Shown here one piece after another: positions 7,060 through 13,497 of a stretch of DNA of 26,818 nt; the stretch's first letter is position 1; each line of letters opens with the position of its first letter. Location of the stretch: positions 1 through 26,818 of the IMG/VR virus record IMGVR_UViG_3300017987_000311. The stretch is one strand, 5' to 3'. This stretch comes from a virus. Position numbers and translations under genes: made by a program. The notes beneath the pieces are model-generated. The model ran no database searches. It was not told the DNA's origin and saw nothing but the letters and a program-made list of their open reading frames with translations.

Positions 7060-8586
7060 TCACCCCTCCTGTACTCCACCTTGTTTCACTACTTCCCGCA
7101 AGTATCCGTATACCAGCGCCGCAACATTATGGCCGGGTACATCCTTGTACGTCTCAGCCAACTGCCCCAGAACTTCATCTGGTTTGCTGATACCAAGCAA
7201 CGTTAACGCATACTTGGCTATATCATCACTGGCTGCCAGTGTCGAGAACGTGCGTACAGTTTTCTCGATACCATCTATCAACGGCCCTATATCCTGTTCA
7301 CGAATCGGCTGACCCTTCACGTTCACTACACATTGCTCGTCCGGTACGTTCGCCTGTTCCAACACATACTGGAAAATGAGTTCGTATGCGTCACGCCATA
7401 GCTCTTGATAAGCGGTGAACGCTTTGAACATAGGCGGCTCCATAGAGGCGGCAGTTGCCAGTCTGAACGAATTGCCGAGACCATAGTAATGTGGAAACAT
7501 ACCGCTACCACAAGTCGCCTGTTGCATAAACAGTTCGCTGTCAACTTTAGCAGATGCTGCCCCGGTTTCTTGTCGAACAGTCGAATATGTTGCGCCGGCG
7601 TTCTCGAGCATCGTTGAACCGGATACAGGCGGCGGGTTAGTTTCGCTAGTCGATTGGCTCAAGCCCGTACCGAGCTGCGTTGCTGCTGCTGCCAGTCCAG
7701 CCGCGTCGGTCTGCATTTTGAGTTTGGCTGCAAACATAGCGATCGCTCGAACCACGGCGGCCCGGCCTGTCATGAACTTCCGATATTGTTTAGCCCAATC
7801 CATGTCGGCTATCAGCCCGGATTCGCCGCGCAATCCGCGCCCGGCCAGTTTGACATGATAGATTACAGCATCTTCGAGATCGCCGGTTACGAGCTTACCT
7901 TGCGCTGTTGCGGCGCCCCCCTCTCCATCCCACATCCAGTCTCGATATAGTTTCGTGTGTTCTTGGCTACCGACATAGTATTTGCGAATATAGATACGCG
8001 GTTCGCTTTTATCTTCCGGGTTGGTTGCCACAGCCACGATTTCGAGCGGGTCAATGGTACGTATCTTCATCGGATCGGATGGAAATAGTACAAAAAAGAT
8101 TTCACCGTCTGTAAGCAATGCCTTTGACGAGTTCCGTTGTCCCTGCGTCGAAAATATCTGCCGGTTAGCAGGAGACTTGATAAACGCATTGAGCGTGGTT
8201 GCAGCCGCTTCGTGTTCCTCGTTAACCGTACCAGCAAAGCCTGTACCAACACCGAAGTTCGTATATAGAGATACCGTCTGTTTTACAATCCCGTCGTGTC
8301 GAGCGTATTGACGTGCTCGATGCACGATACCCACACGTAACGCGTCGGGCATATCGAGGTTACTGGCATCAGACAGCCGTTGCCAACCGGCGTCGTCTTT
8401 CAACAACTCCATCGACATAAACTCGGCTTCAGACAATTTGAGGAGACGGCCCGCGATATCTTCACGCTCAACTTGCCGGATAGCGACGTTCATTGCATCT
8501 TCATACCACGGCACATCGTCGTTGCCGTTTCCGCCAAGCAGTTTATACCTCGGCTCGTTCAGAGTTTGATCGGTTTCAGCCTGCAT
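7060..8586 (-). CDS. Phage portal protein
   Basis: This 508-residue protein sits between TerL and the MuF-like gene, as portals do. Portal-like features in order: helical N-terminus; 'RARQYARHDGIVKQTVSLYTNFGVG' (about 85-115), the usual 'a..lyr.npiv...v...t..vvg.G' start; a wing with 'LLTDGEIFFVLFPSD.MKIRTIDPLEI' (about 160-185); 'RGLRGESGLI' and 'WAKQYRKFMTGRAAVVRAIAMF' stem helices; and a late 'GNSFRLATAASMEPPMFKAF' helix. It forms the dodecameric ring through which DNA enters the capsid. The start ATG 8586 has AAGG 9 bases upstream. Its end (VQEG-stop) overlaps a strong ribosome site for the next short ORF. Confidence 0.88.
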   Translation of the reverse strand: MQAETDQTLNEPRYKLLGGNGNDDVPWYEDAMNVAIRQVEREDIAGRLLKLSEAEFMSMELLKDDAGWQRLSDASNLDMPDALRVGIVHRARQYARHDGIVKQTVSLYTNFGVGTGFAGTVNEEHEAAATTLNAFIKSPANRQIFSTQGQRNSSKALLTDGEIFFVLFPSDPMKIRTIDPLEIVAVATNPEDKSEPRIYIRKYYVGSQEHTKLYRDWMWDGEGGAATAQGKLVTGDLEDAVIYHVKLAGRGLRGESGLIADMDWAKQYRKFMTGRAAVVRAIAMFAAKLKMQTDAAGLAAAATQLGTGLSQSTSETNPPPVSGSTMLENAGATYSTVRQETGAASAKVDSELFMQQATCGSGMFPHYYGLGNSFRLATAASMEPPMFKAFTAYQELWRDAYELIFQYVLEQANVPDEQCVVNVKGQPIREQDIGPLIDGIEKTVRTFSTLAASDDIAKYALTLLGISKPDEVLGQLAETYKDVPGHNVAALVYGYLREVVKQGGVQEG

Positions 8587-8640
8587 GGGTTAGCCTTTTC
8601 AGGTCTAGAGGTATATAGATTTCGATCCGTATACGTATAT

Positions 8641-8745
8641 TCAATCGCTGTCTCGCTCTTCAGGCTGCTGATAACACCATATCGCTCCGCCTGCCATAAC
8701 GACCAATCCCAGCAGCACCACGATTACGTTCACGACGTAGAGCAT
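8641..8745 (-). CDS. 34-residue single-pass membrane protein
   Basis: A short frame between TerL and portal starts at ATG 8745 with AGGAGG 4 bases upstream. It encodes a hydrophobic segment of about 22 residues (VVNVIVVLLGLVVMAGGAI) and a charged tail (QQPEERDSD), a clear one-pass membrane peptide with its C-terminus probably in the cytosol. I do not recognise it. A membrane miniprotein inside the packaging module is unusual and could be a lysis-inhibition, exclusion or host-interaction factor. The remaining gap to the portal start (8587-8640) holds only the portal ribosome site and an AT-rich palindromic stretch (TATACGTATA). Confidence 0.6.
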   Translation of the reverse strand: MLYVVNVIVVLLGLVVMAGGAIWCYQQPEERDSD

Positions 8746-8753
8746 AAGTCCTC

Positions 8754-10154
8754 CTACATCTTATCAAACCCGCCTACCAACCCGCCCATATCCGCAAACG
8801 CATCATACACCACAACACGCTCTTGTGTCAAGGGTGCGTTCTCAATTAGCGATGAACAGGCCCAGACTAGAGCGTCCAGCCGATCAGGACTTGTATCGCC
8901 CGGCACCCATTGGCACATTTGATCTTCCAGCTCTGCAAACGTACCGAGATGATGGCCGCGACCCTGTTCGTATAGCGCCGAGATTGGCTCCGCTCGTGTT
9001 CTTTTTCCACGGCTGGCATGGACTAGCTCAACCGGTACGTTCGAGTCAACGGTTTGAATTGTAGACTTGACCATATCGCCGCCGTTATTCTTTTCAGCGA
9101 TTACGATGTCAGCCATATTCTTATGGTACGCTGCAACTACAGCAGAGCCCCAAGCGTGCGGACTGCCACGTAACGACGCATCGTCGAGCACATAGATGTG
9201 ACCGTCATGTATGCCACCCTGTCGAGCAGCAACAATGATACCCGTCTCAGCACTTTCTTCTGTCGCCGTCACAGCCGGGTCAACACCGACAACAATCTTC
9301 CCAAACTCAGGTCGCTTTGTCTGCCGATACCTATCAATCATGGCTCGCGTCCACAGCGCGTCAACGCTATCATCGATCACTTCACCGTATATCTCTTGTC
9401 GAGCCAGTTTTGTCCCCTCGTACTTTGTGCGAATCATGTCGATATAAGCGCGAGGTAGGTTCATACGGTTATCGTATGTCGAGCCGGTTGAGATTACCGT
9501 AGAGACATCGGCCAGAATCTCTTTGACAAGCAGCGTTGGCCGAGGTGTACTGGCTACCATCGCACGAGGATGAGAGCTTTCTCGTAACCCGTACCAAAGA
9601 TTATCCCACGTCTCACGAGCATACTTCCATGCAGCTAGCTCGTCACACAACGCCCAGCCGTGTTGAGGGCCACGCAACTGATCGGGTTCTTCGGCAGAAT
9701 AGATGTGAGCTACGGCCCCGTTATGGAACGTAACTTTACGTTTAGACGGTTCGTAGTTTGGCCGTTGATGAGGCGGGAAGATGTTGAGCAGGCCGGACGG
9801 CCCTTCAATCAACACGTCACGTGGATCTGCCGCTCGCCGGCCTATAAGAGCACCTCGTGGCCATCGTTCGATCTCTTCGCGCACAAACTCTGTCCCGGTA
9901 CGTGTCTTACCGCTACCACGCCCGGAGCGATAGAACCATACGTTCCAGTTGCCGGCAGGACATACCTGTTCAGGCCGTGCCCAGAACCGCCAGTCGTATA
10001 GAAGTGCTTCGCAGTCAGCTTCCGTTAGATCCGCCAGCCACGCCTTTAGCACGAGTGACGGCAAAGCGTCCAGCGAGCGCACGTTCCAGTTTATCTCTGG
10101 CGGGACTAATTTCTTCTGTTTGGACGTGCGCTTCGATTTCGTGTTTGACGACAT
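8754..10154 (-). CDS. terL: Terminase large subunit (TerL)
   Basis: This 466-residue packaging ATPase/nuclease has all expected parts. Walker A is RSGRGSGKT (residues 76-84), Walker B ALCDE (168-172), and the coupling motif STP is near 203. The RNase H-like nuclease follows, with acidic residues D292 (VVGVDPAV), E354 (VIAEKNNGGD) and D424/D427 (SPDRLDALVWA). TerL pumps DNA into the prohead and cuts concatemers. ATG 10154 has AGGA 8 bases upstream. The first 140 bases overlap the TerS gene in another frame, a longer overlap than usual. Length and motif spacing match complete terminases. Confidence 0.95.
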   Translation of the reverse strand: MSSNTKSKRTSKQKKLVPPEINWNVRSLDALPSLVLKAWLADLTEADCEALLYDWRFWARPEQVCPAGNWNVWFYRSGRGSGKTRTGTEFVREEIERWPRGALIGRRAADPRDVLIEGPSGLLNIFPPHQRPNYEPSKRKVTFHNGAVAHIYSAEEPDQLRGPQHGWALCDELAAWKYARETWDNLWYGLRESSHPRAMVASTPRPTLLVKEILADVSTVISTGSTYDNRMNLPRAYIDMIRTKYEGTKLARQEIYGEVIDDSVDALWTRAMIDRYRQTKRPEFGKIVVGVDPAVTATEESAETGIIVAARQGGIHDGHIYVLDDASLRGSPHAWGSAVVAAYHKNMADIVIAEKNNGGDMVKSTIQTVDSNVPVELVHASRGKRTRAEPISALYEQGRGHHLGTFAELEDQMCQWVPGDTSPDRLDALVWACSSLIENAPLTQERVVVYDAFADMGGLVGGFDKM

Positions 10155-10404
10155 CCGATTGTCCTAACATGTGTTTGCCAAGATGGATAAGCATCTTATC
10201 ACCGCCAGCAAGGGCTCGCTTCATCTGGGCACGACGGAGTACAGTTTTTCCTGTACCACGAGCTAGTTCAATCTGTTCAGAAAAACGGTTATGGAGGGTA
10301 TCAGGATGACAACCGAGCGAAGCGGCCATCTCTTTGTACGTACATCCGATTTCGGCGAGGTCAACTAGTTTCTTCTCGTCAATCTGCTTCTTAGGTCTAG
10401 CCAT
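10015..10404 (-). CDS. Terminase small subunit (TerS-like)
   Basis: This 129-residue protein is the first gene of the late operon. It has a basic start (MARPKKQIDEKKL) and a helix-turn-helix at residues 13-41 (LAEIGCTYKEMAASLGCHP, then TLHNRF), the DNA-recognition layout of TerS proteins. A central helical segment (KTVLRRAQMKRALAGGDKML) and 'GKHMLGQSD' follow, the latter matching the 'lgK..LGq.d' motif of TerS oligomerisation regions. Its tail overlaps TerL by 140 bases. It would recognise the packaging start site. A strong minus-strand promoter lies about 60-90 bases upstream. Confidence 0.8.
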   Translation of the reverse strand: MARPKKQIDEKKLVDLAEIGCTYKEMAASLGCHPDTLHNRFSEQIELARGTGKTVLRRAQMKRALAGGDKMLIHLGKHMLGQSDVVKHEIEAHVQTEEISPARDKLERALAGRFAVTRAKGVAGGSNGS

Positions 10405-10421
10405 ATCTTAATTCTACCACA

Positions 10422-10470
10422 CTAAGATAAAAGACACAATACACCATATCCCTAAGTGTATCTAAGTATA
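10422..10470. promoter_or_regulatory. Three CTAAG boxes at helical-turn spacing (operator candidate)
   Basis: CTAAG occurs at 10422, 10452 and 10462, offsets of 30 and 10 bases, so all three face the same side of the helix. The last two lie in TAAGTGTAT and TAAGTATAC, and the third overlaps the -10 box of the minus-strand promoter. A regulator binding here would control head-gene transcription. An 8-base inverted repeat (AATACACC at 10438-10445, GGTGTATT at 10507-10514) brackets the same promoter. Function is inferred. Confidence 0.4.
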
Positions 10471-10493
10471 CCAGATAGGCAAGATAATGTCAA
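10465..10493 (-). promoter_or_regulatory. Sigma70-type promoter for the late (minus) operon
   Basis: On the minus strand TTGACA (10488-10493) and TATACT (10465-10470) are separated by exactly 17 bases. The -35 is perfect and the -10 has one mismatch. It points to TerS, whose ATG is about 60 bases beyond the -10 box. A consensus-strength host promoter in front of structural genes implies either control by a repressor or constant expression. Confidence 0.8.
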
Positions 10494-10520
10494 GTAGCTT
10501 GAAATAGGTGTATTTTCCCC

Positions 10521-10549
10521 TTGAAATCTGAATAAATATGTGCTATACT
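10521..10549 (+). promoter_or_regulatory. Sigma70-type promoter for the early (plus) operon
   Basis: TTGAAA (10521-10526), 17-base spacer, TATACT (10544-10549). It lies 26 bases before the first plus-strand ATG (10575). Its -35 is back to back with the minus-strand promoter, the two -35 boxes being 27 bases apart, so one regulator could affect both. Confidence 0.8.
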
Positions 10550-10574
10550 TGTATTCAGGATAAGGAGATTGGAT

Positions 10575-10688
10575 ATGTTACTTCAGACAAACACACAGAT
10601 TCGGCTGCTCGTACAGGTTCACCTCAATCCTTTCTCCTCCCTTGCCTGTGCGGGCAGCCACCTTTACAAAGGGAGGGTAAGAGAATGA
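10575..10688 (+). CDS. 37-residue leader ORF
   Basis: ATG 10575 is the first start after the early promoter and has AAGGAG 8 bases upstream. The 37-residue product (MLLQTNTQIRLLVQVHL...) resembles nothing I know. Its stop TGA (10686-10688) overlaps the next ATG (10685), a classic coupling arrangement. The coding region also contains the strand that can pair with the next gene's ribosome site, so ribosomes reading this leader would expose that site. It is probably a regulatory leader rather than a protein with its own function. Confidence 0.55.
   Translation: MLLQTNTQIRLLVQVHLNPFSSLACAGSHLYKGRVRE
10636..10676 (+). promoter_or_regulatory. Hairpin masking ribosome site of second early gene
   Basis: CCTCCCTT (10636-10643) is the exact complement of AAGGGAGG (10669-10676), which is the ribosome site for ATG 10685. 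A small inner stem (TGCC/GGCA) lies between them. Pairing would hide the site unless a ribosome is translating the leader ORF. The complementarity is seen directly; regulation is inferred. Confidence 0.5.
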
Positions 10689-10876
10689 AGCTTTGGAGAT
10701 GTTATGCGTGGATGCCTAATAAGAGGTATCCTCACGGGCGCCAACAGATTGGTATTAGCCAGACAGTTGTGGCCGCAACAAGAAAAGATGCGCGAACCGC
10801 ATTTCTGGCACTGGGAATGCACCACGGTCGGAATATAAGTTGTCGCGTCTGCAATCGTCAGCACAAGGACTCCTAA
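10685..10876 (+). CDS. 63-residue unknown basic protein
   Basis: The start at 10685 is chosen because GGGAGGG lies just upstream; the frame is open further back to 10538 but without a site. The protein is basic and compact: a strand-rich N-terminus (MKLWRCYAWMPNKRYPHGRQ), a central helix (AATRKDARTAFLALG) and a C-terminal C-R-V-C pair. It could be a small DNA-binding or host-takeover protein; I do not recognise a family. It overlaps the leader ORF by 4 bases and the next ORF by one (TAATG). Confidence 0.6.
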   Translation: MKLWRCYAWMPNKRYPHGRQQIGISQTVVAATRKDARTAFLALGMHHGRNISCRVCNRQHKDS

Positions 10877-11028
10877 TGAAATCCTCTGCGGCAGAGATGC
10901 ACAATATAGCGACCGTTCAGCACGTCCGCCCGATGTTCCTCACGGTTGCTAGACCTTGCTCTATCCGGCATGTGTTCCCCCGTGTGCCGGTTCGCGTCTC
11001 TGCCGCCCTACCTGAAAGGATCGTGTGA
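10876..11028 (+). CDS. 50-residue unknown ORF
   Basis: ATG 10876 overlaps the previous stop (TAATG), with AAGGA 7 bases upstream. Its own stop overlaps the next ATG (TGATG at 11026-11030). The product (MKSSAAEMHNIATVQHV...) has no motif I recognise and is rich in Val, Arg and Pro. The tight packing on both sides is the main argument that it is translated; composition is not decisive. Confidence 0.4.
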   Translation: MKSSAAEMHNIATVQHVRPMFLTVARPCSIRHVFPRVPVRVSAALPERIV

Positions 11029-11105
11029 TGACAACGCCTATATGTTCTGACTGTTTCAGTCAGGTGGAAATAGAACAAGCAGCAGGAACCGAACAGGAGG
11101 GGTAA
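11028..11105 (+). CDS. 25-residue Cys-pair miniprotein
   Basis: ATG 11028 has AAGGA 8 bases upstream and overlaps the previous stop. The peptide carries one C-S-D-C pair and ends in EQEG-stop, where the last codons form the AGGAGGGG ribosome site of the next gene. It may be a metal-binding miniprotein or mainly a coupling ORF. It is very short, so confidence is limited. Confidence 0.4.
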   Translation: MTTPICSDCFSQVEIEQAAGTEQEG

Positions 11106-11348
11106 ATGATGAAGAGAGAGCAGATCCTATGTGACAGATGCTGCCGCGTAATGCAAGATGGAATAAGCTGGTGCGATACGAGTATGGATATCGTCTTTGC
11201 CGGCACAACCGTATGGGACGACGCGTACGAGCATCTTTGCGACAAGTGCAAACAGACGCTTATGTCCGTTCTGAACAAATACCGAAACGGATACGCGACA
11301 ACCCGCGCCAAGCTGATAGGGGGTGATGCGATGAAGGTAAACGACTAG
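11106..11348 (+). CDS. Small zinc-ribbon-like protein (80 residues)
   Basis: AGGAGGGG lies 3-6 bases before two consecutive ATGs (11106, 11109). Two Cys pairs, C9-x2-C12 (CDRC) and C45-x2-C48 (CDKC), fit a zinc ribbon or treble clef, with a strand-rich segment (GISWCDTSMDIVFAG) between and a basic helix after. Such proteins in phages often bind nucleic acid or a host protein, but nothing shows which. It sits in a run of small early genes with similar Cys pairs. Confidence 0.7.
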   Translation: MMKREQILCDRCCRVMQDGISWCDTSMDIVFAGTTVWDDAYEHLCDKCKQTLMSVLNKYRNGYATTRAKLIGGDAMKVND

Positions 11349-11353
11349 ACTAA

Positions 11354-11441
11354 TGCCGGGGCAATACAGCTTCGTGGTAGTGTATGTTGTAGTGCACCAC
11401 TCTTGGCAACTTTCTGAACCTTAATCAGCATAGCCCCGGCA
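11354..11441 (+). ncRNA. Possible structured RNA in 136-base gap
   Basis: Perfect 9-base arms TGCCGGGGC (11354-11362) and GCCCCGGCA (11433-11441) close an 88-base element. Inside are ATAC/GTAT and GTGGT/ACCAC pairings that could form further stems. No ORF with a ribosome site fits here. It is not a convincing tRNA: there is no GTTCRA T-loop and no normal anticodon arm. It may be a regulatory 5' structure for the gene at 11485 or a small RNA. Confidence 0.4.
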
Positions 11442-11484
11442 CGTAATTATAACTTATTTCGGTAGGGGTAAGGGAGGATAGACA

Positions 11485-11883
11485 ATGAACACCATGACAG
11501 ACCGAGCGTACCGTAACAGATATAACGAGCCGGCCACGTTTGCCGAGCAGGATTGGCAAGCGGAACAGGCTGATGAGCGTAAAAGAGTCCAGTGTAATAT
11601 GTGCAGCAGGACCGTCGAGCCGAGTAACGTGCGGATAACCTACTTTTGGGTTGACGACAAACGATACGAGGTCAACCAGTGTCCGCATTGTCAGCGCCGA
11701 TGGGACAACAGATGCAACGGAGACTACGAGAAATGCGCTGTGTGCGGCGACGAATGTTGGAGCCTTGGTGATGATAGCATCGAGATAACATCGTTCGTTC
11801 GGCCGCATAACACGCGCGAACAGATAGCTTCTGGCTGCATATGTGCAGAGTGTGCGATAGCATGGAGCATATGGAATGCTTAA
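11485..11883 (+). CDS. Cys-rich zinc-binding protein (132 residues)
   Basis: GGGAGGA precedes ATG 11485. The protein has four Cys pairs: C37/C40 (CNMC), C66/C69 (CPHC), C84/C87 (CAVC) and C120/C123 (CAEC), with extra Cys at 91 and 118. This suggests two zinc sites, probably two ribbons in tandem. The first 30 residues are charged and helical. I do not recognise the family. Its stop overlaps the start of the DNA methyltransferase gene by 8 bases, so it may be co-translated with it and could relate to DNA modification. Confidence 0.75.
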   Translation: MNTMTDRAYRNRYNEPATFAEQDWQAEQADERKRVQCNMCSRTVEPSNVRITYFWVDDKRYEVNQCPHCQRRWDNRCNGDYEKCAVCGDECWSLGDDSIEITSFVRPHNTREQIASGCICAECAIAWSIWNA

Positions 11884-12541
11884 ACCGTACTACCAGCGAG
11901 ACGGAATCACGATATACCACGCGGACTGTCGGGACGTGTTGCCGCAGCTAGACAAGGTGGATTTGGTGTTGACCGATCCGCCGTATGGGATGAGGCTCAC
12001 GGCAGATTGGTCGATGTGCGGGGGGCGGCGATATGACAAGGTGGTAAACGATGACAGGGATTTTGACCCTCGCCCAATCATGGCCGCCATGCAGGGCGTT
12101 CAAGAGCAACTATGGTTCGGCGCACATTATTATGCAGAGAGAATACCCAATAAGAACGGGGGATCGTGGTATGTGTGGGATAAGCGGCTGACCGATTCCA
12201 GTGACAAGATGTTCGGCAGTTGCTTCGAGTTGATATGGAGCAAGACGAGACACAAACAGCGGATCTATCGGGTGAAATGGGCTGGCCTATTCGGCACAGA
12301 ACAGCAGGACATTAAGTACCGAGTCCACCCAACTCAAAAGCCGATCAACCTCATGTGCCCTTTGATGGTTGACCACTCGAACGACGGGGATGTGGTATTT
12401 GACCCGTTCATGGGTTCCGGTACAACTCTAGTCGCGGCGAAACACTTGGGCCGTCGCGCTATCGGAATCGAGATCGAAGAGAAGTATTGTGAGATCGCTG
12501 TACGCAGGTTGGCGCAAGACGTGTTACCGCTGGGAGTGTGA
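11876..12541 (+). CDS. DNA methyltransferase, beta class (N4-C or N6-A)
   Basis: This 221-residue enzyme carries the catalytic motif IV DPPY at residues 34-37 (LVLTDPPYGM). The AdoMet-binding motif I region lies near the C-terminus (DPFMGSGTTLVAAKHLGRRAIGIE, about 176-199). The order IV before I defines the beta class of amino-methyltransferases. It methylates the exocyclic amine of adenine or cytosine; the target is not readable from sequence. It is shorter than typical type II enzymes but holds the main motifs. No partner restriction nuclease lies beside it, so a role in protecting phage DNA is likely. Confidence 0.9.
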   Translation: MLKPYYQRDGITIYHADCRDVLPQLDKVDLVLTDPPYGMRLTADWSMCGGRRYDKVVNDDRDFDPRPIMAAMQGVQEQLWFGAHYYAERIPNKNGGSWYVWDKRLTDSSDKMFGSCFELIWSKTRHKQRIYRVKWAGLFGTEQQDIKYRVHPTQKPINLMCPLMVDHSNDGDVVFDPFMGSGTTLVAAKHLGRRAIGIEIEEKYCEIAVRRLAQDVLPLGV

Positions 12542-12565
12542 TTTTCCCCTTTCAAGGATGTGGTT

Positions 12566-13495
12566 ATGGCAAAATCGCCAGCGTTTCAGTTCTATCCGGG
12601 CGATTGGCTGAGTTCGGAGAAGGTTATGTTAATGTCGCCAGCACAAGAAGGTGCATATATACGGCTCCTGGCAATAGCATGGGGCGCTGAGGATTGTGGC
12701 CTTCCAGACGATGATCAAAAGCTTGCTATCCTTTCTCGGCTTGGTGAAGGGTGGTTGAACGGTGGTTCAAGTGTGGTTCGTCAATGTTTCTTTTCGGAGG
12801 GTGGAAGGATATATAATGCGCGGCTCTTAGAAGAGCGGAAGAAGCAGAAAGAATGGAAAGAAAAGTCTGCTGCTGGAGGTCGAAAGTCTGGTAAAGTTAG
12901 GCGTGATAAGAAGTTAGCTGGTGCTAAGGGTGGTTCGGAAATGGTTGGAACCAAACGTGAACCAAACACGAACTCTTCTTCTTCATCTTCTTCTTCATCT
13001 TCTAAAGATATAACCACCTGTGTGGATGATGCGTTTGATATACTCTGGAAAAAGTATCCTCGACGGCTTGGCAGAAAAGAAGCATTCAGACATTTTAAAG
13101 CGTCGGTGAAAACCGAGGACGATCTGGTAGCTATCAATGCGGCGCTTGACACGTTTAAAGCACAGATGGACATCGAAGCTCGTGCACCTGATAAGATTCA
13201 GCACGGGTCGACATGGTTCAATAACTGGCGCGATTGGATTTCGTATGAACCGCCGCCAGCGCCTAAGACGCCAGAAGATGTGAGGCGAGAACGGCAACGG
13301 CCAACTCATTGTGGCATGTGTGGGAAGACATTAGCCGAAGGTGAGCTAGTTGGCGATTATCACAAACTTTGTAGTGAGCGGGTTGAGCAAGGCAAGTGTA
13401 CAAGATGTGGCAAGCAACGTGTCGCAAAAGAAGTCCGTATGAGCCACAGTTTCTTGTGCCCAGAGTGCAACGAACGCCAATCAAAGGAGGGGTAG
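12566..13495 (+). CDS. DUF1376-type phage replication protein with zinc fingers
   Basis: ATG 12566 has AAGGA 7 bases upstream; a GTG at 12560 is less likely. Residues about 5-85 (FQFYPGDWLSSEKVMLMSPAQEGAY...AILSRLG) match DUF1376, found at the N-terminus of phage replication initiators. A basic linker and a run of ten Ser (12974-13003) follow. A second domain (DAFDILWKKYPRRLGRKEA...STWFNNWRDW) is the one usually found at the end of phage replisome-organiser proteins. Two Cys clusters (CGMC...C and CTRC...CPEC) form a C-terminal zinc module. It probably loads replication proteins on the phage origin. Its end provides the ribosome site for the YqaJ gene. Confidence 0.85.
   Translation: MAKSPAFQFYPGDWLSSEKVMLMSPAQEGAYIRLLAIAWGAEDCGLPDDDQKLAILSRLGEGWLNGGSSVVRQCFFSEGGRIYNARLLEERKKQKEWKEKSAAGGRKSGKVRRDKKLAGAKGGSEMVGTKREPNTNSSSSSSSSSSKDITTCVDDAFDILWKKYPRRLGRKEAFRHFKASVKTEDDLVAINAALDTFKAQMDIEARAPDKIQHGSTWFNNWRDWISYEPPPAPKTPEDVRRERQRPTHCGMCGKTLAEGELVGDYHKLCSERVEQGKCTRCGKQRVAKEVRMSHSFLCPECNERQSKEG
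12974..13003 (+). repeat. TCT/TCA microsatellite encoding ten serines
   Basis: Ten consecutive Ser codons (TCT with two TCA) form a 30-base near-perfect trinucleotide repeat in the linker of the replication protein. Because the period is three, slippage would change linker length without breaking the frame. Confidence 0.9.
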
Positions 13496-13497
13496 AT

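Noticed and set aside
11354-11441. tRNA gene
   Set aside because: The closing stem and an inner ATAC/GTAT stem look suggestive, but there is no GTTCRA T-loop, no acceptable anticodon arm, and the closing stem is 9 bases.
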